A DNA stretch of 64,000 nt, taken from Bin87 sp965217175. GTDB taxonomy: Bacteria; Chloroflexota; Dehalococcoidia; Lucifugimonadales; UBA3495. The position numbers and the translations under genes are program-made. The notes beneath the pieces were generated by a model, which did no database searches, was not told the origin of the DNA, and saw only the letters and a list, made by a program, of their open reading frames with translations. Location of the stretch: NCBI GenBank assembly GCA_965217175.1, contig OZ244251.1, positions 62,001 to 126,000 on the forward strand. Reading direction: 5' to 3'. Positions 7,945-17,127 of this stretch are shown piece after piece (position 1 is the stretch's first letter; the number at the start of each line of letters is the position of its first letter).

Positions 7945-8574
7945 GTTGTTGAATTGCCCGACTTGCTTACCGAGCTGCAAGATCGTACCCAGCTGACGCG
8001 GCTCAGCATTGGGCGCATTCTCTCCGACAGTGGACGGCTGCACGATTTCAGAGACAACCCTCAGAAGTTCATCGAAATAGCGGCAGGGGTCGTCAACCGC
8101 TGCAAGCGGCTTGCATTTGTGGACGGAATCAAGTACCAACGCTCTGGAGACGAGGCGTACTACACGCAAGAACTGTTCGTGAAAAAAGAGTTTTCCTGGC
8201 ACCTGAACAAGATGATCGAGTCCCAGAAGTCGGTGTACGACTACGTCATCTGTGACTCGCAGAACGAAGCCAAATTTGCGCAAGAGTTAGAGGCTAATTC
8301 CGCCGTAAAAGTGTACGCCAAGCTGCCAGAATGGTTCCAAGTTCCGACCCCGTTGGGTCCGTATCATCCGGATTGGGCAGTGCTCATAGAAAACGACGCC
8401 AGAGAACGCCTTTATTACGTCGCGGAAACAAAGGGTTCATTAGACCTCGACGACCTCCGTGGAAAGGAACTCGCCAAAATAGAGTGCGGTAAGGTCCATT
8501 TTGCGACCCTAGAAGCAGGCGAGAGTCCGGCCAAGTATCGCGTCGTGCATACCTCAGATGATCTGTTCCGCTGA
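7945..8574 (+). pseudogene. C-terminal fragment of a type III restriction enzyme (Res)
   Basis: About 205 residues match the end of type III Res subunits. They read VYDYVICDSQNEAKFAQEL, then a PD-(D/E)xK nuclease core: YHPDWAVLIEN with the Asp and LYYVAETKG with the ExK pair, then DDLRGKELAKIECGKVHF. The whole helicase part and any start codon are missing, and no Mod methylase gene lies nearby. The fragment is in frame with the preceding transposase relic, which produces a misleading 330-residue open frame. Confidence 0.75.
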
Positions 8575-8915
8575 TTCTGACAGCGAAAGTAAGCGCGGCG
8601 GCTTGTCGACCACATTCTGTACAGTTAGCGACGACGGCTTGTGACCTCCACTTGCCAGCCAAGAGTGCTGAGAACCGTTGCTCAGAGCCGAGAAACCAGT
8701 GATATGTAACCGTTGGCCGGCATCCCGGAGCCGGCGACCGGGGTGACTCCGCAGTACCCGCGGAGGGCTACACATCCCTGCAGAAACAGCCAAAGCGAGA
8801 AAACGAATTCTGTCACGAAGTTGGTCGGCTTCAAACGCCGATCAAGCAAATCCCGAGTAGCGAAATCGCCTCCTATAGGTTCCACTGAAGAGCAGAATGC
8901 TTTATTCTCATCTCC
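8575..8915. other. Intergenic stretch without a gene
   Basis: No credible reading frame. The right copy of the 17-bp direct repeat lies at 8855-8871, and the promoter of the channel gene is presumably between it and 8916. Confidence 0.5.
8855..8871. repeat. Right copy of the 17-bp direct repeat
   Basis: Identical to 7346-7362. The 1.5-kb fragment mosaic ends just before it. Confidence 0.8.
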
Positions 8916-9746
8916 ATGGTCCGACCTGTTTATCTCGCATCCAATCTGGTCAACTCCGCCTGGTTAGAATACTTCATCATCGCGGTCATCCTTCTCAACG
9001 GCATCTTGCTGGGGTTGGAGACCTCCTCAGCCATTGACCAGCGATATGGCCCTTTACTTCATCTGGGCAACCAAATTGCTCTCGGAGTGTTCATAGTCGA
9101 AGCCGTTCTGAAAATGCTGGCCCTTTGGCCGCGGTCGTGGCAGTACTTCAGAGACGGCTGGAATATTTTCGACTTCCTGGTGATAGTTTTCGCTCTGGTC
9201 CCGGCCACGGGTCAGTTCGCAATGATCGCGCGGCTGGCACGACTCCTGCGGGTCGTGCGCTTGATCTCCGCCGTTAGGGACTTGCGTCTGATAGTGGCGG
9301 CGCTGGTTCGGTCCATACCCAGCGTAGGACACGTGATCATGCTGATGAGCATTGTCGTGTACATCTACGCGATCATGGGATACCACCTGTTCCATGAACA
9401 CGACCCTGACAACTGGGGGAGTTTAGGGCTGGCTGTGCTGACCCTTTTCAACATCATCACACTGGAGGGCTGGACGGACGTTATGTATACCGCGATGGAG
9501 CGGTATACCTTCGCTTGGCTCTATTTCGTGACATTTGTTATTGTCGGCACCTTCGTAGTCATTAATCTATTCATTGCCATCATAATCAACAGCCTAGACG
9601 AGGCTAAAAGCGAACGGGCGTCCGACGAGGGATCCCAGGTTTCCCGGGAAGACTTGTTGCGAGAAATCCGAGCCACCCAGGATGCCGTCAAAAGACTGGA
9701 AGAAAAACTCTGGCGGAGTGACGTCGGAAACGACCCTGCCGATTGA
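8916..9746 (+). CDS. Bacterial voltage-gated cation channel (NaChBac/BacNav type)
   Basis: A 276-residue single-domain six-helix channel that would work as a tetramer. Membrane segments S1 to S6 lie at about 16-36, 53-70, 82-95, 103-125, 137-160 and 200-225. S4 carries Arg at 106, 109, 112 and 115. The pore loop has the selectivity filter TLEGWTD at 182-188, where NaChBac has TLESWAS and NavAb TLESWSM. Gly in the fourth position and Asp in the seventh make calcium permeation plausible. The C-terminal 25 residues (SREDLLREIRATQDAVKRLE) form the usual tetramerising coiled coil. No partner genes are seen. The gene is intact although it sits among gene relics. Confidence 0.92.
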   Translation: MVRPVYLASNLVNSAWLEYFIIAVILLNGILLGLETSSAIDQRYGPLLHLGNQIALGVFIVEAVLKMLALWPRSWQYFRDGWNIFDFLVIVFALVPATGQFAMIARLARLLRVVRLISAVRDLRLIVAALVRSIPSVGHVIMLMSIVVYIYAIMGYHLFHEHDPDNWGSLGLAVLTLFNIITLEGWTDVMYTAMERYTFAWLYFVTFVIVGTFVVINLFIAIIINSLDEAKSERASDEGSQVSREDLLREIRATQDAVKRLEEKLWRSDVGNDPAD

Positions 9747-9924
9747 GCGAATTCATCCGGAACGCAACAGGTACCAAAGTGCCGTATGGGTAGCCTGCAA
9801 AGAAGTGGTGGGGCGGGCGGAGTTGCGCTTGGGATCTCTTTCGGAGGCGCAGAAACTAATGGATAGAAGCCGTCCGATTTATTCGGTAGGCCAGCCAGTC
9901 GAGTGCCATCCCGACGGATGCGGT

Positions 9925-10176
9925 TCAACTAAATAGCGGGCTCTCAAGCGACATCGGCTCCAAGCGGTTACGAAACACTTCTAATGGGAAGTGGCTGGGC
10001 AATTCCGTAGCCACGAGCCCCCGTGTGTCCAACCCCACCGAATAACGCCGCCTTGCGGCTATTTCGTTTACTCCTTGGACTACGTCGCCGATCGCCTCAC
10101 CGGATGACCTTGCCACCACGTAGAAAGTCCGCGTTCTCCCATCTGAGGAAACCGCGTCGATCCGATACAGCGACAA
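9925..10176 (-). CDS. Small hypothetical protein
   Basis: An 83-residue frame with ordinary composition: a beta-rich start (MSLYRIDAVSSDGRTRTFYVVARSSGEAI) and no membrane segment. It could be a complete small domain or the stub of a larger gene cut by the IS21 relic that begins just upstream. No family recognised. Support is only the intact frame and protein-like composition. Confidence 0.35.
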   Translation of the reverse strand: MSLYRIDAVSSDGRTRTFYVVARSSGEAIGDVVQGVNEIAARRRYSVGLDTRGLVATELPSHFPLEVFRNRLEPMSLESPLFS

Positions 10177-10184
10177 CCTCGGCT

Positions 10185-10590
10185 CTTCGGCCTTGTCTTG
10201 GATGACTTGGATAGCAACATCCTCGTCCTGGGACGGTTTGAATCCTGTTTGCGGGTCAGCGGGTGGGTTGACCCACCGGGTGCCCCGCTACGAACGGGGC
10301 AGCATCATCCTCACTTCCAACAAGGGCTTCGGAGAATGGGGCGAACTGCTGGGCGACAGTGTGATCGCCTCGGCGGTGCTGGACCGGCTGCTGCATCACA
10401 GCCATGTGCTCAACATACGTGGCGAAAGCTACCGGCTCAGGGAGAAACGCCAGACGGGGCTATTCCCCTCGCAACAACACATCACCGCAGCGCCGGAAGA
10501 GGCCGGCGAAAACTACGACAACTGACAGAATCGCTGAGCAAATACCAAGTGGCGCAATTTTAACCCGTTAAAAATGGTTCATTTCTAACC
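10185..10590 (+). pseudogene. IS21 IstB C-terminal relic with element end
   Basis: The translation RYERGSIILTSNKGFGEWGE, LLGDSVIASAVLDRLLHHSH, VLNIRGESYRLREKRQTGLF is the C-terminus of IstB, the ATP-binding helper of IS21 transposases. The Walker motifs and the istA gene are missing. The sequence after the stop, up to about 10590, resembles an IS21 terminal region with repeated TTTTAACCCGT and TTTCTAACCCGT. Confidence 0.75.
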
Positions 10591-10605
10591 CGTCATTGAC
10601 AGAAC

Positions 10606-11040
10606 CGAAGGGTGGGTGGAGGCATATCGAGGTGACCGGGCGCCGGACTGCTGTGGACTTCGCTCAACAGATGAAGTGGCTGGTGGACGAGGCATATCCT
10701 GACGCCACAGTGATCCGGCTGGTCCTGACAATCTCAACACCCACAGGCCCGGCTCGCTCTACGAAGCGTTTGCACCGTCCGAGGCGCGCCGCATAGCCAA
10801 ACGCCTGGAGCTTCACCACGCACCCAATCACGGAAGCTGGTTGAACATGGCTGAAATCGAGTTGAGCGTCTTTAGCAGACAGTGTCTGAACCGCCGGGTC
10901 GGCGATGCAGCGTTGCTGAGACGGGAGGTCGCGGCGCTCGAACGCGAGCGCAACCAGGCCGCCGCCATCATACACTGACGGTTCTCCACCCAGGACGCTC
11001 GCAGTAAGCTCAAACATGTTCTTTCCAATAGAACTAAATT
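10606..11040 (+). pseudogene. IS630-family transposase, C-terminal relic
   Basis: The sequence GWRHIEVTGRRTAVDFAQQM, KWLVDEAYPDATVIRLVLDN, LNTH.. and KRLELHHAPNHGSWLNMAEI is the C-terminal half of an IS630 (Tc1/mariner-like) transposase, with the second Asp region and the Glu of SWLNMAEIELS. One base is missing near 10728, and a TGA replaces the Trp codon of the usual NWRFST motif. The first catalytic Asp region is absent. It abuts the IS21 relic directly. Confidence 0.75.
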
Positions 11041-11095
11041 GAAACGGTACTATGGGGACGTACGCACACGTAAGCCGTAGTTGGTATCTAATGCT

Positions 11096-13930
11096 TCAGA
11101 GCTGGGGACGGATGAAGACCCCTTCCTTTTTGCATACCGTGTGCAACTCGCACCGCTGGCAAATCCCCTTGTCCGGCGGTCGCGACATGGAAAAATCCCT
11201 TGCCTTGATTTTCTCCACCGTGCAACCTAACAGGTTCCGTGCTTCCAGCACTGCCGCGCCCGTATCCTCAAACTCCATCACCGCATCGGCGCCTACGTCT
11301 TCGCCCATCCAAAAGATTTCAAAGCTCTCAACAGGGCACCCCAAACTCTGCTCCGCCATCAGTCCGTATAGCGACACCTGCTTGCGGTACTGTTGAACGA
11401 CCTCGGCATCTGTCGTAGGCGGGCGATCGCTCTTCAGATCCAACACGGTGAGTCGCCCGCCTACATCCGCCAGTAGGTCGACCCTGCCCGTAACTCGCCA
11501 GCCCTCTCCCTCGTAATCCACCTCCATCTCGCTGCCCAACACCACCATCCCCACGGACTGCACGTGCTGCAAGAAGCCCTTCACCTGCCGCTCGGCGTCA
11601 CGAACCCATTGGTCGCTGAACCGGAGGTGCTCCGCCATTCCGAGCCGTTCAACCTCCTCAGCAACCAACGCTTCGACCACAGGCCCAAGCGTAGCCGGGT
11701 TGGACCCGTCCACCAAGATTCGGCTAACCCGTTCCATGCAGGCGTGCGCGAGCGTCCCAAACGCCGCCGCGTCGGATCGCTTTTCCTCAAACCCATAATG
11801 CCGGAAGAATTCGTACCTGCGCGGGCACGTGTCGTAGAGTAGGATATCGCCCGTCACGCTGTACGTTTCAAACTCTTCGGGCTCTCCAACCGGGGCGAAC
11901 CTCTGCCCACGCAGCGAGCCATGCCCACCCGTGCCCCAGTCAACCGCGTTCGTCCAGATAGCGGGCACATCCTGAGCCGGCACCGCACTGGATGCCAGCA
12001 CCAACAAGTTCCGCGCCCTCGTGAACGCCACATACTGACGCCGGGCACCGTCGAGGCCGGCATACCCGCTCTCGCCCGTCGGGTCCCAGTCCGGCGCATA
12101 CCGGACCAGTTCGTACTGCATTGACCTGTCCCTCGATTTGAACGTCAACCCACCCGCGACCACGACCGGAAATTCCAACCCTTTAGACTGGTGGACGGTC
12201 ATGATCCGTACGCAATCTCCTTCGGGGATCACATCCGATACCTCCCGCTGCGCCACGCCGTGCCGGAACACGAGCGGTAGGAACTTAGTCAAAAAGTCCC
12301 GTTGCATGGCTTCCACTTGACCGGCCCGAACTTTGTCATAACCGTAGAGAGTCTGGAACGTGGAGAGGAACCGCGACCAGGCAGCGAGATTGACCATCGA
12401 CCGGGGCCTGCCCTGCAGTCTAATGAAGGGGTCCAGCGCCAGCAGGACGTAGAAGTAATTCAGCAGACTACGGTCCAGGTCTTGGTCTCTCTGAGAGAGA
12501 CCGGCGAGTTCCCCTTGCCAGCGCAGGAGCGTGCGGCTCAACACGGAGTCATGTGGGGTGCGATCCAGCAGGTCGTTCACCGCCCCAACCACGTACCTGT
12601 CCACCTGCCGGTCCCCCGTCCCCTGGCGTGCCGTCCATCCCATGATTAGAGCGAAACACGCTACCATGTCCTTGATCTCCCCAAAGCAGAAGTATTTCCG
12701 CTCCCCATGTACCTGCGCGGGGACACCAGCAGCCCGCATAGCGGACACATATGGACCACTAATCCGGTGCTGCACGCTATTGAGAAGCAGTGCCACCTGC
12801 CCGTATCGCTCGATGACGCCAGAATCCTTTAGGTGCGCCACCATAGCCGCCACCTGCTGAGCCTCGTCGTCCGGGTCGGTAGCCCAGATCCGGACCACAC
12901 TCGGGTAATCAGATTGACTCGCCTGTGGGAACGGCGCTATGTCCTTCTCATAGCGCGGGCCGGCCGTTTCTGCGTTTGCCGCGTCCTGCATCCATCGGTT
13001 GCACGCGTCCACAATCCCGGGTGCTGAGCGGTAATTCGTGGTCAACAGATTGACGCTGCAGTTCGGGAACTTGGTGGGGAAGTCCAGCAGGTTGCGGACA
13101 GTCGCGCCCCGGAACCCGTAGATGGACTGGTCATCATCACCCACTACGGCGATGTTGCCGGTGCTGCGCGCCAATGCGAGTAGCAGTTGCTCCTGCACCG
13201 GGTTGGTGTCCTGATACTCGTCAACCATGAGCCATTTCACATCGCGGGCCACCGGAACGGAACCGTCCTCCTGACTGAGCAGGTCCAGAGTCCACCGTTG
13301 CAGATAGCTGAAATCCACCTTCCGGTGGCGGCGTAGCGTCTGCGTGTAATGGACGTAGCACTCTCCCAGCGCCCGGTGCAGCGCGTTCTGGGATGCGATC
13401 AGCATCTGCGGGTCAATGAGCCGCTCAGACATGGTGTTGAAACTGTCCGCCAACGCCTTGGCGACGCCGGCCGCGCCCCAGCGGCAAACAAACTTGTGGG
13501 CCTGCTGAGGACTGGTGATTTCCTCCAGCCTGCTCTGGATGAAAGCCATCTGCTGGAGGCTGTCCAGCGTCTGCAGGTCCGGACCCGCGGACATGGCACC
13601 GTCGCCCTCCTTCAAGATGGAGTTACAGAAGCCGTGGATGGTTCCTATCTGGACCCCGGACAGGTCTTGACGGCATCCAATCTCGGAAGCCGCACGGTCG
13701 AAGCGCTGTCTCAACTCGCGGGCCGCATTCTGCGAGAAGGTGCATATCATGACCTCCCGCGGATGAGCGTACCCGCCCACGATGAGATTGAGAGCTCTTA
13801 GCACGAGGGTCGTCGTTTTCCCCGACCCGGGGCCCGCTATCACGAGCAAAGGCCCGTGTACGTGGCCTACGACGCTGGCTTGCTGCTCACTCAGATTTGG
13901 AAAGTGGCTGGTTATCTGGTTGGTCAACAT
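11096..13930 (-). CDS. UvrD/Rep-type DNA helicase fused to a RecB-type Fe-S nuclease
   Basis: A 944-residue superfamily 1A helicase. With the ATG at 13930, preceded by AAGGAGGG, Walker A is GPGSGKT at 33-39, motif II VDEYQDTN at 236-243, motif III GDDDQSIYGFRG at 265-276, then NYRS, TVHQSKGLEFPVVV and the arginine-finger motif VAFTRARN. The C-terminal 300 residues form a PD-(D/E)xK nuclease: FGTLAHACMERV, GRVDLLADVG and LTVLDLKSDRP. Cys in CPRRYEF plus three in CQRCELHTVC match the Fe-S cluster arrangement of AddB and Cas4. It likely unwinds and cuts DNA in repair or defence. There is no AddB partner nearby. An upstream in-frame ATG at 13999 lacks a ribosome site. Confidence 0.9.
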   Translation of the reverse strand: MLTNQITSHFPNLSEQQASVVGHVHGPLLVIAGPGSGKTTTLVLRALNLIVGGYAHPREVMICTFSQNAARELRQRFDRAASEIGCRQDLSGVQIGTIHGFCNSILKEGDGAMSAGPDLQTLDSLQQMAFIQSRLEEITSPQQAHKFVCRWGAAGVAKALADSFNTMSERLIDPQMLIASQNALHRALGECYVHYTQTLRRHRKVDFSYLQRWTLDLLSQEDGSVPVARDVKWLMVDEYQDTNPVQEQLLLALARSTGNIAVVGDDDQSIYGFRGATVRNLLDFPTKFPNCSVNLLTTNYRSAPGIVDACNRWMQDAANAETAGPRYEKDIAPFPQASQSDYPSVVRIWATDPDDEAQQVAAMVAHLKDSGVIERYGQVALLLNSVQHRISGPYVSAMRAAGVPAQVHGERKYFCFGEIKDMVACFALIMGWTARQGTGDRQVDRYVVGAVNDLLDRTPHDSVLSRTLLRWQGELAGLSQRDQDLDRSLLNYFYVLLALDPFIRLQGRPRSMVNLAAWSRFLSTFQTLYGYDKVRAGQVEAMQRDFLTKFLPLVFRHGVAQREVSDVIPEGDCVRIMTVHQSKGLEFPVVVAGGLTFKSRDRSMQYELVRYAPDWDPTGESGYAGLDGARRQYVAFTRARNLLVLASSAVPAQDVPAIWTNAVDWGTGGHGSLRGQRFAPVGEPEEFETYSVTGDILLYDTCPRRYEFFRHYGFEEKRSDAAAFGTLAHACMERVSRILVDGSNPATLGPVVEALVAEEVERLGMAEHLRFSDQWVRDAERQVKGFLQHVQSVGMVVLGSEMEVDYEGEGWRVTGRVDLLADVGGRLTVLDLKSDRPPTTDAEVVQQYRKQVSLYGLMAEQSLGCPVESFEIFWMGEDVGADAVMEFEDTGAAVLEARNLLGCTVEKIKARDFSMSRPPDKGICQRCELHTVCKKEGVFIRPQL

Positions 13931-14093
13931 CTCGCCCTCCTTATAAGGCGGTGTTAACCCGGGTTTTCGGTTACTGAACGCTGGCGGCGTTTCCCACAAA
14001 AGTGTCGGACATCGCTTTCACGTCGGACCGTGGTATAGTCCTGAGCGTCCCCGATTTTTGGTCATGGATTACCATTTCAGAGGAGGCGAAACG

Positions 14094-14144
14094 ATGCCTT
14101 ATACCTCCAAGTTTTCATCAATGCCGATGTACGTTCAATGGTAG
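14094..14144 (+). pseudogene. Start of a lost gene behind a strong ribosome site
   Basis: AGAGGAGGCGAAACG precedes an ATG that opens MPYTSKFSSMPMYVQW and then stops. A TATAGT at 14032-14037 could be the -10 box. This looks like the intact 5' end of a gene whose body was deleted or frameshifted. The family is unknown. Confidence 0.35.
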
Positions 14145-14269
14145 TGTTTACTGGTTCCACATTAGCATTCTGGCCTGCCTAAAGTCGCATCACGACCTGT
14201 TTCTGGTCGGCAGTGGTATTGGATGCAACACACCACTGCCGCAGCGCGACCGTCAGATTATCGCCTGCC

Positions 14270-14815
14270 TGAACTGTTCTCGTACCAGAGGTTAGTTCTC
14301 AGGTGGGGCTCGACTGACAATACCTCACGCAGCCAGCAGACGACGGTTTCGGTCCCTGTTTCGGTGAGGTTTAAGGAGTCTCCGCCCAACCGGTCTGGCG
14401 GGCCGAGCCGTTGCAGGTAGATAGGCGGGTCGCCCTGCTCCATCGCCGCCGCAACCTGATCTGGTGGTGGGCCTTGCGAGGCTTCGCCGAATTTCAGCAC
14501 TGCCGTAGGAATCATGTGATCGACTCCGTCGTGCTACAGGCCTCACTAGCAGGCCGCGCGTCTCGACCTACGCGTCGACTCCCTTTGGGCCAGCGCTTGA
14601 TAGTAGGCCATCTCGGCGGCTTCGTCTTCTTCCACAAATATTCCCAGGGCCGTCACCATCCCGACGATTTCCCCTTTTGCTACATTCATCGGGCGGCCCA
14701 AAAACTGGGCAGGGCTGCCATTCGCCACGGAGCCGTGGTCGCCGCGCTGGCCAACGTGCTCAAGGGACACCTCATTGGACTTGTCGTCTGGGTGGCCCGG
14801 TGGGTAATTTAAAAA
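14270..14815 (-). pseudogene. Decayed SelA-like PLP enzyme, C-terminal part
   Basis: Two frames on the minus strand together read like the C-terminus of the SelA/DgaE-like pyridoxal-phosphate family: FLGRPMNVAKGEIVGMVTAL, GIFVEEDEAAEMAYYQALAQ, then after a shift near 14540 KFGEASQGPPPDQVAAAMEQ, GDPPIYLQRLG.. and LNLTETGTETVVCWLREVL. The PLP lysine region is absent. This is a relic in a region with other relics. The family call rests on remembered motifs. Confidence 0.5.
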
Positions 14816-15065
14816 CTTCTGAGCAGCTCGCCCGGTGTTCTTTTGCATCTGACTGCCCAGTTACCTACATCGTTGGGTCTAACCGGGGCTTTTCATCTTC
14901 GACGCCCTGCTGATATTCATCGCTGCCGCCATAGCCGGCGCCGTGATTGCCGTTGTGGCTCGTCGCACCGACGTTCCCAGCGGTACAAAACCTCGCCGCC
15001 CTTGGTACGAATAATTGTTTCCTTGGTGGCGATCGGTACTTGCCCCGCTTTTGGGCAGACTGCCC

Positions 15066-16235
15066 CTACGCCTCGGAGCCTTCGGGCGCACCGCTGGCGC
15101 GTGTCCTGACAGCGTTGAAGAGGGGCCGGGCGCGGGACTTTAGCTTGGCTTTCCCGTTGTGGTCAAAATAGTAGGCGAACTCTTCGTCAGTGCTTCCCCA
15201 GAACTTGATGCCCGAAGTGATAAATCCCTCGTTATACGCGACCTGAAGGCCTCCGTAAGGTATCTCCTCCACAGTCTTGCTGACCACTCCGGAGTTCAAC
15301 ATGAGGACCCGCCGGTCGGTGGCCACCACGACGCCGTTGTGAACGTCTGGCGCGAAACGCCCTCCCCCACCCACCGGATGGCCCAGGGCCGCGCCGAGAG
15401 CGACGCTCGCCGCCGCTCTTGTCACGGCCTGCGCCATGGTATCGAATTCATCGGCTGGGCCCCACCGGCCCCCCATCCAATACTCGATGTTCTCGTCATC
15501 CTCCAGGATCTCGTGGAGCATCCGGCGCTCGCCGGGATAGACGTCAGTCTTCTCGCCGGTCATGTTGCTCTTCAGCACGGCTATGACGCGCTCCAGCAGG
15601 TTGGGCTCGTTTCGGCCCCACATTGTCGACCGTTCCCGCCATTGGGCGTCGATTCGCTCCGTTTTGCCCATCGCGTCGTATTGGACCGCCGGTGTCCGGC
15701 CGAAATCTGGCGCCGCGTTCGTTGAGGCGGATGGTTCCTCGAAATCGGATCCCAGGGGTGGAGGAGGGTTGGCCTTCGTGTCCTGCACCTGTTCGGCGAA
15801 CCGCCGTGCCTGGCCGTCACGGACCTCCGCGATCTTGTTGATTCCCGGGGCGGCGTCGTTGCCCAACCAATTGCTCAGGCTCAAGCCTGTGATGGTTACA
15901 CCGTCCCCAGCACCGTCGTAATCCACTGAGGTTATGTTTTCCAGGGGTATCTCAGTGACCGAAGGTGGTCCAAAGGATGCGCCTTTCAGCATCACCACCC
16001 GTTCCCTCGTCACGAGGGCTACACCCTTGTTCTGCCGCATCCGGTCCATCCGGCCTGCTCCTTCCCGGAACACGGAGCCAGGGCCCCAAGTGCAGGAAAC
16101 CAGCGCCTCGATCTCCTCGTCATCTTGCAGTACTTGGTACAGCGACCGAAGTTCCGAGGAGTGGTCCCTCCCCCAGCCCGGCTGCAGCGCGAGCCAACGG
16201 GCGTCGATCCTGCTTTGCTTGTCCTGCATGGCCAT
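15066..16235 (-). CDS. Protein with two tandem bacterial PH-like domains
   Basis: A 389-residue soluble protein. I chose the ATG at 16235 because AGGAGA lies seven bases upstream; an upstream extension of the frame has no site and odd composition. The protein is an internal duplication. Each half opens with a similar segment (SRIDARW..GWGRDHSSEL and ERIDAQWRERSTMWGRNEPN), then has an acidic DDEEIEALV / DDENIEYWM strand, a WGP loop, and a strand pair ending VTRERVVMLKGASF.. / ATDRRVLMLNSGVV, as in YokE/bPH-type domains. Such domains usually bind protein or lipid at the membrane. There is no membrane segment. It is isolated, with no operon partner. Confidence 0.65.
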   Translation of the reverse strand: MAMQDKQSRIDARWLALQPGWGRDHSSELRSLYQVLQDDEEIEALVSCTWGPGSVFREGAGRMDRMRQNKGVALVTRERVVMLKGASFGPPSVTEIPLENITSVDYDGAGDGVTITGLSLSNWLGNDAAPGINKIAEVRDGQARRFAEQVQDTKANPPPPLGSDFEEPSASTNAAPDFGRTPAVQYDAMGKTERIDAQWRERSTMWGRNEPNLLERVIAVLKSNMTGEKTDVYPGERRMLHEILEDDENIEYWMGGRWGPADEFDTMAQAVTRAAASVALGAALGHPVGGGGRFAPDVHNGVVVATDRRVLMLNSGVVSKTVEEIPYGGLQVAYNEGFITSGIKFWGSTDEEFAYYFDHNGKAKLKSRARPLFNAVRTRASGAPEGSEA

Positions 16236-17127
16236 CGTCTGTCTCCTGGGTAGATTTCCCGGAGCGCGGTATGCTCTCCCATCGGGTCCACCAGTGATCA
16301 CCCGCCACAGACCTCCGGCTTTCCCTTCGCGCCCATCCAGGGTTGCGGTGGATCCGAGAATACTGCAGATTTGATGGACTTTCGCTGCGATGTCCCCGGT
16401 GGACCTGCGGTCTGCTGGGTGCAGAAACTCACTACGAATCGTGGACGGAGTATAGCAGTAGTGCCTGTTCCGCACAAAAAAGTGGAACCTTCGGCTGCCC
16501 ATCTTGTGCCGGCCGGTTAGCCTGGAAGTTACCATCACGATGGAAATCACGGTCAAGAACAAGCTCAGATTCTGAGTCGGTCGGGCCAGCTTCGGCGCTA
16601 CGTCGGCGGCCCAGCGGTAGGAGGAAAGAATTGACGACGGCCCCCATCATCGTCGAGGCCACGGGCGCCGCGGCGAAACCGCAGGTCGCCGCGACCATGA
16701 AAAGTACCCGGTCCGCGCTTTCGATCAAACCCGGAGGAAATCCCGGAATCACTTCCCAGAATGGTTCGTCATTCAGGTCGTCTCCCTGCCTACATCGCCA
16801 AGTAAGTGCAGGCCGTTTGGTTCCCGGCACAACACTCGCATATCCACACGGGTTGACCGGCGGCGCAGGAATGTTTGACTCCAATTGGAAACGCGGACCT
16901 GGCGCTCCATAGGAATCGCGAGGAATCGCGAGGAATCGCGTTCTACCTCATTTGCGGGACTCCGGGACTTTCTCTCAACAGGACCTGTTTTTTTGGGGTA
17001 ATATTATGCTCGGCACGATACAACGCTAGAAGGCTAACTTATCGAGAGGCAATACCGATATGCTCAGCTACACAACCAGCGTCGGCCAGGCATCCCAATT
17101 ACGCGTTAAACGAAAGGAAGTGCAGCT
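16236..17127. other. Long intergenic stretch with a weak minus-strand frame
   Basis: A 150-residue minus-strand frame (16432-16884) has one hydrophobic stretch but no clear start or family, and I do not call it a gene. A tandem repeat lies at 16911-16940. An AT-rich TAATATTAT near 17000 could be part of the promoter for the MaoC pair that begins at 17128. Confidence 0.35.
16911..16940. repeat. Three exact tandem copies of a 10-bp unit
   Basis: AGGAATCGCG is repeated three times without mismatch, directly upstream of the MaoC operon promoter region. Confidence 0.9.

Noticed and set aside
7582..8574. A single 330-residue protein over this open frame
   Set aside because: The N-terminal third is IS1380-like with hairpin insertions, and the rest is the end of a type III restriction enzyme; the fusion is accidental.
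16432..16884. A 150-residue minus-strand gene
   Set aside because: No ribosome site, no family resemblance, and composition like non-coding DNA apart from one hydrophobic stretch.
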